Assembly: GCA_017051695.1 (NCBI GenBank)
Contig: JAFIDK010000004.1
Coordinates: 306,498 to 370,497, forward strand
DNA from: Algoriphagus aestuarii
GTDB lineage: Bacteria; Bacteroidota; Bacteroidia; Cytophagales; Cyclobacteriaceae
Reading direction: 5' to 3'
Length of the DNA: 64,000 nucleotides
The notes under the pieces are model-generated. The model saw nothing but the letters and a program-made list of their open reading frames with translations, had not been told where the DNA came from and made no database searches. The stretch's first letter is position 1; each line of letters begins with the position of its first letter. The position numbers and the translations under genes are program-made. Positions 1 to 7,664 of the stretch are shown here, piece after piece.

Positions 1-944
1 CGCTTGAAACCTTTCTTAAATGGCCAGGTATATTCCAAAGCCTCAAGACCACGGTTCAGATTGTAAGTTGCTGAATCCGTATTGATCATTGTTTGCTTCA
101 GGTTTTTGGCAAACTCCTCATCATTCAGCAAAACACCGATCGAATTGTCCTTTGAATTAAATTTATCCGTAATGGCTTTCAGTTCTTCTGTCATCTCTTC
201 AGAATTGGCGGCAGTTGCTTTTAGACTTCCCATTGTTTCTCTCAACTCTGAGGCCATTGTAGTATCAGTTACCAGATCATTGAATAAGTTTCCTTTCTGA
301 TTCAATTTAGCAGTAAAGGTGTTGAGGTCAGTCAACATCTTATTGCTGTTTACCGAAGCTCTATTCAAATTTCCGATAATTGATTTGAAGCTTTCTGCCA
401 AAGTGGAATCCGTCAAAACTGCCCCGACTATTCCCTCCCCAGCAGCTAATTTGCTGGTTAGTTTCTTCAGATCATTGGTGATTTCGACCAGATTTTCATT
501 ATTCTCCTGAAGAGTCTCCATCATTTTATCTGTGTCCAAAGGCATCACAGATTCCAGTCGGTCCCCGTCTTCTACAGGAGGTGCCATGGTAGTTCCTCCA
601 TAGATGACGATGATTTTATTTCCGATCAAACCGTCAGAGCTGATGGTAGCTTTTGAATCCTTTCGGATAAACTCCACCACTTCTTCCTCAACGTTCATTT
701 CAATTTCCACTTGGGAATCCCCATAGAAATTGATTTTACGGACTGTTCCGATTTTCACCCCGGAAAACCAAACATTATTCCCTGCCTGCAAACCTCCGAT
801 ATCATCAAAAACTGCTTTCAGATGGATTGCTTTCACAAATTTCTTTTGCTGGCCGCCCAAGGTCAAAATACCGGCTACCAGGATGGCAATTCCTAGAAAT
901 ACAAAAATGCCTACTAAAACGTTGCGTTTATTTTCACCTCTCAT
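1..944 (-). CDS. mlaD: MlaD/MCE family lipid-transport protein, 3' end cut by window edge
   Basis: Substrate-binding MCE protein of an Mla-type ABC system that moves phospholipids between inner and outer membrane. The visible 314 codons begin with a short basic N-terminus (MRGENKRNVLVG), a single membrane anchor at about residues 9-28, then an MCE domain in which the segment GGLQAGNNVWFSGVKIGTV is typical. A long stretch rich in N, D, K and L follows and would form the helical part of the hexamer. No stop is reached before the window edge; the segment TWPFKKGFK near the edge is usual close to the C-terminus, so little seems missing. The ATG overlaps the mlaF stop as ATGA, showing translational coupling. 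The family call is firm; the lipid cargo is inferred from the family. Confidence 0.88.
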   Translation of the reverse strand, partial: MRGENKRNVLVGIFVFLGIAILVAGILTLGGQQKKFVKAIHLKAVFDDIGGLQAGNNVWFSGVKIGTVRKINFYGDSQVEIEMNVEEEVVEFIRKDSKATISSDGLIGNKIIVIYGGTTMAPPVEDGDRLESVMPLDTDKMMETLQENNENLVEITNDLKKLTSKLAAGEGIVGAVLTDSTLAESFKSIIGNLNRASVNSNKMLTDLNTFTAKLNQKGNLFNDLVTDTTMASELRETMGSLKATAANSEEMTEELKAITDKFNSKDNSIGVLLNDEEFAKNLKQTMINTDSATYNLNRGLEALEYTWPFKKGFK

Positions 945-1693
945 GAATCAATGAAATTATAATCGTAAAATGATTTGACTCGCCCATCTTTCGCATGAGC
1001 AAAAACATCGTCAAAGCTTCCAATCGCTTTGAATTGACCATCCAAAAGTACTGCCTGTCTATCTCCTGTGACTTTGGCACAGGTAAGATCATGGGTAATG
1101 ACAATGGATGAAGTGTTGTACTGTTCCCTGACCTGGACGATCAGATTGTTAATATCCATACAAGTAATCGGATCCAAACCTGCCGTAGGCTCATCATACA
1201 GCATGATTTCAGGGTTTAGGATCAAGGTACGCGCCACGCCGATTCTTTTTTTCTGACCTCCTGACAATTCAGATGGCATTTGGTTAATCGACTGCGGTAA
1301 GCCCACACTATCCAATAACTCTTCAATCTTTTTGGTGATTTCTCCTCTGGTCAGATTTTTAACATTTCTCACCAATGGGAATTCCATATTTTCACGAACA
1401 GTCATACTGTCGTATAATGCCGAATTCTGGAATGAAAAACCAATTTTCAACCTTAGTTCGTTCAGAGCTTTGGTTTTTAAAGTAGAAACCTCTTGACCCA
1501 AAACTCTCATACTCCCTTCATCCTGTCTCAATAAACCTACCATGATTTTGATCAAAACAGATTTACCGGAACCAGACTTCCCAAGTACAACTAAATTTTC
1601 TCCTTTATATAAATCTAAATCAACCCCTTTGAGAACATCCAAATCCCCAAAAGACTTTTTTAAACCTTCTATTTCAACTACTTTTTCTTCCAT
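941..1693 (-). CDS. mlaF: Mla-type ABC transporter ATP-binding protein
   Basis: Cytoplasmic ATPase that powers the MlaE permease. At 250 aa it has the usual length. Visible motifs in order: Walker A GKSGSGKS near residue 38, a Q-loop in GFSFQNSALYD, ABC signature LSGGQKKR, Walker B IMLYDEPTAGLDP, and the switch histidine in IVITHDL. The QKKR form of the signature is typical of the Mla/Ttg2 group. It lies 3 bp downstream of mlaE and overlaps mlaD by 4 bp, so the three genes form one minus-strand operon. No separate MlaB or MlaC gene is seen here, as is common in Bacteroidota. Confidence 0.93.
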   Translation of the reverse strand: MEEKVVEIEGLKKSFGDLDVLKGVDLDLYKGENLVVLGKSGSGKSVLIKIMVGLLRQDEGSMRVLGQEVSTLKTKALNELRLKIGFSFQNSALYDSMTVRENMEFPLVRNVKNLTRGEITKKIEELLDSVGLPQSINQMPSELSGGQKKRIGVARTLILNPEIMLYDEPTAGLDPITCMDINNLIVQVREQYNTSSIVITHDLTCAKVTGDRQAVLLDGQFKAIGSFDDVFAHAKDGRVKSFYDYNFIDS

Positions 1694-1696
1694 CGC

Positions 1697-2491
1697 TTAC
1701 ATCATTCGGATTGCGTTCACAATTTGAAGAACCAGCAGCTCCTCAATAAATATCAAAAACATCGCCATCACGACAGCTGAGTTGGCAGCACGTCCTACCC
1801 CTTCTGTTCCTTTCGAAGAATTATAACCTTTATAGCAGCCCACTATCCCGATCGTAAATCCAAATAAGAGTGATTTTAAAACGGAAGAAATGATATCCAG
1901 AAAACTGATAGATTCAAAAACCTGAACAAAGAAAGTGGTCATACTCACCATTTCATTGGCATTGACACTCAAAAATGAGCCCATCAAAGCCACAAAGTCT
2001 GTGTACATGACCAATACCGGGATCATAAAAGTGGTAGCCAAAACCCGTGTTACCACCAAAAACTTAAACGGATTCGTCGCTGAAACTTCCATGGCATCAA
2101 TTTGTTCGGTTACTTTCATAGATCCGATTTCCGCACCAATACTCGATCCCATCTTTCCTGCCGCAATCAAAGCTGTCACCAAAGGTCCCATTGCACGGAC
2201 CACCGCTATCGAAATCAAAGAAGGCAACCAAGAAGTCGCTCCGAATTCCGATAATGAGGGTCTAGATTGGTTTGTAAAAACTATGCCCACAATAAATCCA
2301 GTCAATGAGATCAAAGGCAATGATTCTACGCCGATTCTGTAACACTGGTGCACCACTTCTTTCAGTTCATAAGGAGGTACCAATACTTCCTTGAAGAACC
2401 GTTTTACGAAGCTAAAGGCGCTTGCTAATCCAGTAAAAAATTTATCTATTTTTTTTGAAAGCACAGGCTTTCTATCTGCATCTCCAGCCAT
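1697..2491 (-). CDS. mlaE: MlaE family ABC transporter permease
   Basis: Inner-membrane permease of the Mla lipid transporter, first gene of the operon. The 264 aa protein has an amphipathic N-terminus, then about five hydrophobic segments. The conserved core reads LISLTGFIVGIVFTNQ, later GPLVTALIAAGKMGSSIGAEIGSMKVTEQIDAMEV cut into its recognisable parts (GPLVTALIAAGKMG and EIGSMKVTEQIDAM), which is diagnostic for MlaE. The start ATG at 2491 is the first in frame and gives a normal length. The roughly 330 bp upstream are non-coding and must hold the promoter. Confidence 0.93.
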   Translation of the reverse strand: MAGDADRKPVLSKKIDKFFTGLASAFSFVKRFFKEVLVPPYELKEVVHQCYRIGVESLPLISLTGFIVGIVFTNQSRPSLSEFGATSWLPSLISIAVVRAMGPLVTALIAAGKMGSSIGAEIGSMKVTEQIDAMEVSATNPFKFLVVTRVLATTFMIPVLVMYTDFVALMGSFLSVNANEMVSMTTFFVQVFESISFLDIISSVLKSLLFGFTIGIVGCYKGYNSSKGTEGVGRAANSAVVMAMFLIFIEELLVLQIVNAIRMM

Positions 2492-2820
2492 AGGTCAATT
2501 TAATCGCTTGAAATTAAGTAAAAATCTTGAAAGGCTTTTTCTTAATAGTACCAAACGGGATATTAATACTTGTCAATGGTAAACTCTTTTTGATCAATTC
2601 TTAAAAGAATCCTGCTGATTTATCTAAAATGGATCAATGAAATCTAATGAGAATGAAATTAAAATAGTTCGAATACCATCAATATTTCCAATCTGACATA
2701 AATCTATTTCTTTATCAAAAGCCAAATTTCCTGCCAGAAAATAAAAGCAAGTTTAGGACTGCAAGAAGTAATTTCCGAAACAAAATAACTTAAACCATTT
2801 CCATATTTTCTGGCCAGTTT
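2492..2820. other. intergenic region between mlaE and a receiver-domain gene
   Basis: AT-rich spacer with no convincing ORF on either strand. It should contain the mlaE promoter (minus strand, near 2492) and the 3' end of the receiver gene's transcript. A small perfect hairpin ATTCTT-AA-AAGAAT occurs near 2597-2610 without a clear T-tract. I see no repeat or other structure I can name. Confidence 0.4.
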
Positions 2821-3198
2821 TTAGGAATTCAAAAAGTTGAAAATATCTGATAGTTGTTCATTGGAAATCGGCTTTTCCAAAAGACGAATTGCTTGGGGGA
2901 ATTCAACGATTTTTTCCTGTTCTTCCCGACTGATATTTCCCGACAAAACAACCACAGGAGCATCGGTAAATTCTTTCAATTTTCGGAGCAGATCCCAGCC
3001 TGAAATACCGGGAAAATTGAGATCTAAAAATATCAATTCCACCTTGTTTTTACCCAAAAAATCCATGGCACTTTCCGGCTCCTCAAAAGAAGAAACCTGA
3101 GCAGAAGGGTTAATTAAAGCGACTCTTTTTTTGAGAAGAATATGCTGGATCTTATCATCATCAATTGATACAATTCGAAATTCATTTGCTACTGTCAT
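2821..3198 (-). CDS. single-domain response regulator (CheY-like receiver)
   Basis: Receiver domain alone, 125 aa, with no output domain, so it presumably acts by protein contact after phosphorylation by an unlinked histidine kinase. The acidic pocket is SIDDDK (residues 11-16), the phospho-acceptor is D59 in FLDLNF, the switch Ser is in VVLSGN and the conserved Lys is in LLEKPIS. No kinase gene is adjacent; it sits alone between the mla operon and a divergently transcribed DUF389 gene. The target cannot be read from the sequence. Confidence 0.9.
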   Translation of the reverse strand: MTVANEFRIVSIDDDKIQHILLKKRVALINPSAQVSSFEEPESAMDFLGKNKVELIFLDLNFPGISGWDLLRKLKEFTDAPVVVLSGNISREEQEKIVEFPQAIRLLEKPISNEQLSDIFNFLNS

Positions 3199-3630
3199 CG
3201 GATTATTTTAAAAATAGTTGATGTGATACCATCTCTCAAATATCAACAAAACTTAGGTAATTCCAACTTTAACTTTTCGATTCAATAAGTCTCTTTCTAA
3301 TTTCTTAAGTATCAAACCAAAGCCTACACCGCAGACAGCACATTGTAAAAAATACAGGATTTAAAATATTTTAGATTAGTCTAATTTTTTTAGCCGTCCC
3401 TTATTATGTTATATCTAAATCATTCTTAAAAAAATATTAATCAATAGCTTAAGTGATTTTAACTAAAGTGTTTTATAACACTAAAAACCAAAGAAAGACC
3501 AAAGAATCTTAGCATTTATTGTTCCAAAAAATATAGGCTCATAGAAGATCCCTATAAAAGAATTAGGAGGGCTATGGAAAAAGTGAAGCCTTTATTTTCT
3601 TAATTTACTTTGATAATACAACTGTCCCCC
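3199..3630. other. divergent intergenic region with hairpin and short tandem repeat
   Basis: About 430 bp of AT-rich DNA between divergent genes. A perfect hairpin AGTGTT-TTAT-AACACT lies at 3467-3482, followed at once by ACCAAAGAA twice at 11 bp spacing (3487-3495 and 3498-3506). A purine-rich AGGAGGG at 3565-3571 precedes a nine-codon ORF (3574-3603) that I do not call a gene. Promoters for both flanking genes must lie here. Confidence 0.4.
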
Positions 3631-5007
3631 ATGGAAGAAGAAAAGGTCAAAAAAAAGAGTAGAAACAATTTTATCAGGTTCCTCATAAATCTTAAAAATC
3701 GGTTTGATCTACAGGAAGGAAGAGAAGATGAGTTAGCTACCATAGAGGATATCAAGAAGAATGTGGAGTTTAAAGGAGCCAATCTCTGGATCCTGATTTT
3801 CGCGATTTTCGTCGCATCGATTGGACTCAATGTCAACTCCACTGCTGTAGTAATTGGAGCCATGTTGATCTCTCCATTGATGGGTCCGATTATGGGGATT
3901 GGGTTGGCAGCTGGGATCAATGATTTTGAGCTTTTGAAACGATCTTTGCGTAGCCTCGGAATCGCAGTTTTTATTGCGATTTTAACCTCTACAATTTACT
4001 TCTATTTTACTCCTTTGGATGATGCTCAATCCGAACTTTTAGCTCGGACAGAACCAACCATCTGGGATGTTTTAATCGCGTTGTTCGGTGGACTTGCCGG
4101 CATCATTGCTGGTTCCCGAAAAGAGAAAAGTAATGCCATTCCTGGGGTGGCAATTGCCACAGCATTGATGCCTCCCCTATGCACGGCTGGGTACGGATTA
4201 GCGACCTTAAACATCTATTATTTCATCGGTGCATTTTATCTATTTTTCATCAACTCGGTTTTTATCAGTCTCTCAACTTATCTGATCGTTCGGTTTATGA
4301 AATTCCCCAAAAAGGAATTTTTGGATCAAAAAAAAGAAAAGCGGGTACAGACCTATATCACTATTTTCACGATCATCACCATGGTGCCAAGTGTGTATTT
4401 AGCCTATGGAATTGTGGTAAGATCTATCTGGGAAGAGCAAGCGAAAACCTTCCTTAGTCAGGAAATGGTTTTTCCTTCTACCCAGGTTCTAAACAGTACC
4501 ATCAGTTATTCCAATTCAGAAAAATCCATTGTGGTCAACTTAATCGGCAAACCTGTCAACCAAGAAACGATTGATATCATCAAAGAAAAAGCTGTCAATT
4601 TTGGGTTGGCAGAAACTGAAATCATCATCAATCAAAATAATTCCGGGGTCACCGACCTCAATATCCTAAGGTCCGACATTTTAAAAGACCTTTATGAACG
4701 AAATGAGAAATTAATCCAGGATAAAGACGAAAAGATCGCCCTACTGGAAAATGAAGTGGCTACTTATGGCACCGTCCGATTTTTGGGAAACGATATAGCA
4801 AATGAGGCGAAAATCAATCACCCAAAAATTCGTAAATTCAGCTTAAACCGTTCTATCATCACAAACCTTGAAAAAAACTCAATCGACACCTTGTTGATCG
4901 CTTATGCTGAATTTGCCAGCAAACCTACCAATGATGAAAAAGCTAAATTGAACAATTGGCTAAAAATCAGAACCAAATCCGATACGGTAGGCCTAATTAT
5001 CAACTAA
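3631..5007 (+). CDS. DUF389 family membrane protein
   Basis: Integral membrane protein of the DUF389 (TIGR00341-like) family, whose molecular function is not established. It is about 458 aa from the ATG at 3631. A TTG start seven codons upstream is possible, but the ATG gives a natural charged N-terminus (MEEEKVKKK). The hydrophobic core contains the family hallmark STAVVIGAMLISPLMGPIMG, then GLAGIIAGSRKEKSNAIPGVAIATALMPPLCTAGYGL in separate helices. After the last helix (ending near VYLAYGIVV) comes a soluble C-terminal part with a predicted coiled coil (NEKLIQDKDEKIALLENEV). The YciI-like gene follows 13 bp later and may be cotranscribed. Confidence 0.88.
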   Translation: MEEEKVKKKSRNNFIRFLINLKNRFDLQEGREDELATIEDIKKNVEFKGANLWILIFAIFVASIGLNVNSTAVVIGAMLISPLMGPIMGIGLAAGINDFELLKRSLRSLGIAVFIAILTSTIYFYFTPLDDAQSELLARTEPTIWDVLIALFGGLAGIIAGSRKEKSNAIPGVAIATALMPPLCTAGYGLATLNIYYFIGAFYLFFINSVFISLSTYLIVRFMKFPKKEFLDQKKEKRVQTYITIFTIITMVPSVYLAYGIVVRSIWEEQAKTFLSQEMVFPSTQVLNSTISYSNSEKSIVVNLIGKPVNQETIDIIKEKAVNFGLAETEIIINQNNSGVTDLNILRSDILKDLYERNEKLIQDKDEKIALLENEVATYGTVRFLGNDIANEAKINHPKIRKFSLNRSIITNLEKNSIDTLLIAYAEFASKPTNDEKAKLNNWLKIRTKSDTVGLIIN

Positions 5008-5020
5008 TCCCCCATCCACT

Positions 5021-5473
5021 ATGAAAACTATAATCATTTTTGCATCCCTGATGATCATTTCCTGTGGAATGTCCCTTGGACAATCCGAATATGACCCAAA
5101 TCTTGCCGAAGAAGTGGGAGCAGATCAGTATGGCATGAAAAAATATGTCATTGCTTTTCTTTACCGCGGAGATAAAGTAAGTGAATATTCAGACGAAGAA
5201 AGATCCAAGCTCCAGGAAGGCCATTTGGCTAACATCAATAAAATGGCTGAAGAAGGCAAGCTTGTGATGGCGGGACCGTTTTTCGGAAATGAAGAGCTCA
5301 GAGGACTTTATTTCTTTGCAGTAGAAAGTATTGAGGAAGCTGAGGCACTAACAGAAACAGACCCTTCTATTCAAGCAGGAGTTTTAAAAATGGAATTGAA
5401 AGAATGGTACGGATCAGCTGCTTTGATGAAAATGAATGAACTACATAGGAAAGTAGCAAAGGAGATAATATAA
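5021..5473 (+). CDS. exported YciI-like domain protein
   Basis: A 150 aa protein with an N-terminal export signal. IISC at residues 13-16 fits a lipobox, so it may be a lipoprotein rather than a soluble periplasmic protein. The rest resembles the YCII-related ferredoxin-like fold: KYVIAFLYRGDK, HLANINKMAEEGKLVMAGPF, then GLYFFAVESIEEAEAL and a DPSIQAGVLKMELKEW end. The His in HLANI and the Asp in the DPSIQAG segment match the positions usually conserved in YciI proteins. The reaction is unknown. It follows the DUF389 gene by 13 bp. Confidence 0.8.
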   Translation: MKTIIIFASLMIISCGMSLGQSEYDPNLAEEVGADQYGMKKYVIAFLYRGDKVSEYSDEERSKLQEGHLANINKMAEEGKLVMAGPFFGNEELRGLYFFAVESIEEAEALTETDPSIQAGVLKMELKEWYGSAALMKMNELHRKVAKEII

Positions 5474-5529
5474 TCATCCTCAATCTTGTCAGGAGCCAAT
5501 TTCTTGGCTTGTTTAGCGGGATAGTGCAA

Positions 5530-5562
5530 GACCGAAGTGGTCTTTAAGCTAGCGTATAGCTT
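5530..5562. terminator. hairpin cluster downstream of YciI-like gene
   Basis: Two small adjacent stem-loops: GACC-GAAGT-GGTC at 5530-5542 and AAGCTA-GCGTA-TAGCTT at 5546-5562, the second followed by TATTTTAT. This may end the DUF389/YciI transcript, but the T-tract is poor. It lies just beside the dispersed repeat copy at 5571-5606. Confidence 0.3.
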
Positions 5563-5570
5563 ATTTTATA

Positions 5571-5606
5571 GTCAATTCATCTCATTCCTTGTAAAATAGC
5601 CGATAT
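5571..5606 (-). repeat. dispersed intergenic repeat, copy A
   Basis: Read on the minus strand, this copy shares with copy C (51323-51376) the blocks TATATC, GCTATT and the 12-mer AATGAGATGAAT in the same order and spacing, with about nine mismatches in 42 positions. It is in non-coding DNA, in opposite orientation to copies B and C. Confidence 0.6.
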
Positions 5607-5756
5607 AAAAACAAATACCTTGTGACTTTCATTTTGATACTTTTTGGAGGATTAAAAAAACTACCCTATAAAATATTATAATCTAAGACTGTAGCGAATT
5701 ATAATTTGGATCCGTCATGAAACCATAATCTATATTTTTACCTAAACTTTCCTGCC

Positions 5757-7007
5757 ATGAATTCTTCCTACCTCCCCAAAAGCCTTTGTCTATTACTTAC
5801 AGCGATGATTTTTTTCTCTTGTCAAGATGAAATGACAACCACCTATACCTACAGAACGATGGTACCAGTTTACCTTGAGATGAGCGACGTAAGAGCAAGG
5901 GTGATCAGTACAGAACCGGCAAAACCACTGGATAATCCCGGTAAAATCTACATTTATGAAGACTATCTTTTTATAAATGAGCCTACAAAAGGAATTCATA
6001 TTTTAGACAACACCAACCCTTCCAGTCCTAAAAACTTAAGCTTTATCCCGATAGCAGGAAATGTGGATTTGGCTGTGAATGGAAATATCCTTTATGCGGA
6101 CAATTATGTAGATCTCTTGGCTTTCGATCTCAGTAATATCAACGATATCAAGCTAGTCAAAAGAGTAGAAGATGTTTTTATGCATATGTATCGGCACGAA
6201 ACAGGTGAGATAATAACCTTTCAGGACACTGTGATTTCTACAGAAAACCCAACCTGGCAGGTGGAATCCGGATGGTTGATGGATGCCAGCATCAGTTACT
6301 CATCCAATTATTCTGCAGCTGCCCAAAGCTATGGTACCGGTGGATCCATGGCTAGATTCACGCTGTCCAATGGACATCTGTATGCTGTAGATGAAAACAC
6401 ATTGAGAGTATTTAATGTGGAAGAAGCCTCTGACCCGAATTTTGTAAAACCAATTGATTTAGGCTGGGGAATAGAGACAATTTTCCCGTTTGAAGACAAG
6501 CTTTTTATAGGATCCAACGTCGGAATGCACATTTATGATGCGAGTACACCGAATTCCCCTACTCGCATGGCAGTTTATGAACATGTCCAAGCTTGCGATC
6601 CAGTGGTTGTGAATTCTGAATATGCATTTGTAACACTTAGAAACGGAACCAGCTGCTGGAATAGTGTCAATGAACTTCAGGTAGTCGATATTAAAGACCC
6701 TTATAACCCTTCCCTTAAAAAGGCTTATTCCATGCTCAATCCCCATGGCTTGGGATTAGCAGGAGATTTTCTCTTTATCGCTGAGGGGGTACACGGACTT
6801 AAAAGTTTTGATGCATCAGATGTCATGGCAATTGACCAGAACCAATTGGAGTTTTTAACGAACCTTAAATCAGTGGATCTGATCCCAGGACCAAAATCAT
6901 TAATTGTCATCGGTCCGGATGGAGTTTGCCAGTTTGACTACTCAAAACCTTCACAACTCAAAAAACTTAGTTGCATCCAAGTCAGTAACCCTGTCAATGT
7001 TTATTGA
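5757..7007 (+). CDS. LVIVD-repeat lipoprotein (beta-propeller)
   Basis: A 416 aa surface or periplasmic lipoprotein. The signal peptide ends in a lipobox (FFSC, Cys22). The rest consists of LVIVD-type propeller repeats with recurring short motifs: GIHILDNTNPSSP, LLAFDLSN, LRVFNVEEASDP, MHIYDASTPNSP, LQVVDIKDPYNP and LKSFDASD. Such proteins are common in Bacteroidota and are thought to bind partners at the cell surface; no enzyme motif is seen. The next gene begins five bases after the stop and encodes a secreted barrel-like protein, so the two probably act together. Substrate unknown. Confidence 0.85.
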   Translation: MNSSYLPKSLCLLLTAMIFFSCQDEMTTTYTYRTMVPVYLEMSDVRARVISTEPAKPLDNPGKIYIYEDYLFINEPTKGIHILDNTNPSSPKNLSFIPIAGNVDLAVNGNILYADNYVDLLAFDLSNINDIKLVKRVEDVFMHMYRHETGEIITFQDTVISTENPTWQVESGWLMDASISYSSNYSAAAQSYGTGGSMARFTLSNGHLYAVDENTLRVFNVEEASDPNFVKPIDLGWGIETIFPFEDKLFIGSNVGMHIYDASTPNSPTRMAVYEHVQACDPVVVNSEYAFVTLRNGTSCWNSVNELQVVDIKDPYNPSLKKAYSMLNPHGLGLAGDFLFIAEGVHGLKSFDASDVMAIDQNQLEFLTNLKSVDLIPGPKSLIVIGPDGVCQFDYSKPSQLKKLSCIQVSNPVNVY

Positions 7008-7012
7008 GATAT

Positions 7013-7636
7013 ATGAAGGATCTTCGCATATATTTCATCTTTTGTTTATTTCTGATTAGTCTGAAGGGATTAGCCCAAGAAAAGAAGTATTTCGGACAGA
7101 CAGAAATAGGAATGTCTGTCGGCCGTAGTGAAGAACTATGGGATGGAAACCGTGAAAAACGAAGGGATTTTACTCTACAGAGTTTTCATGGAGCAAAAAT
7201 CAGCAAGAGCCATGTAGTAGGCTTTTCCGTCGGCTTTGACCGGTACGATCACTTGTCGATTATACCTTTTGCTTTTGGATATCGTGGATTTCTGGGTGAT
7301 GAAGGAAAATCAAGGTTGTTTGGTGGTTTAGACTTAGGAATAGGTTCAACTATTTTGGAGAAAAAAACAAGAGATGAATGGAGCAAAAGCTGGTATCAAG
7401 GAGGTCTATTATTCAGTCCATCAATAGGAGTCAGTTTTCCATCCAGAAAAGGAAGTTCTGCATTATCATTAAGTGTCGCATACAAAAGGCAAGAGCTTTC
7501 TTTTTTCCAAGGAACATTGGATAGATCAGGCTCACAAGCTCCCGCTTCCAAAAAACTTCCTCCTGGATTTAGCTCTCTAAGTGAAACAGAAAGCTTGTAT
7601 CAAAGAATGGTTTTCTGTATTGGATTGATTTATTGA
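7013..7636 (+). CDS. small exported protein, probably outer-membrane beta-barrel
   Basis: About 207 aa from the ATG at 7013; a TTG at 7004 is the only alternative and is less likely. Residues 1-21 form a signal peptide ending in LKGLAQE. The remainder shows alternating hydrophobic/polar strands with many Gly and aromatic residues (TEIGMSVGRSEE, VVGFSVGFDRYD, FGGLDLGIGSTIL, ALSLSVAYKRQEL) and ends in an aromatic-rich strand FCIGLIY, as outer-membrane barrels do. I do not recognise a named family. It is tightly linked to the LVIVD lipoprotein upstream. Confidence 0.65.
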   Translation: MKDLRIYFIFCLFLISLKGLAQEKKYFGQTEIGMSVGRSEELWDGNREKRRDFTLQSFHGAKISKSHVVGFSVGFDRYDHLSIIPFAFGYRGFLGDEGKSRLFGGLDLGIGSTILEKKTRDEWSKSWYQGGLLFSPSIGVSFPSRKGSSALSLSVAYKRQELSFFQGTLDRSGSQAPASKKLPPGFSSLSETESLYQRMVFCIGLIY

Positions 7637-7664
7637 GTTTTGATTCCTTGCAAAGCATAAGGAA

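Noticed and set aside
3574-3603. Nine-codon ORF preceded by AGGAGGG upstream of the DUF389 gene
   Set aside because: Too short to support, no codon pattern typical of an attenuator, and Shine-Dalgarno-like runs mean little in this phylum.
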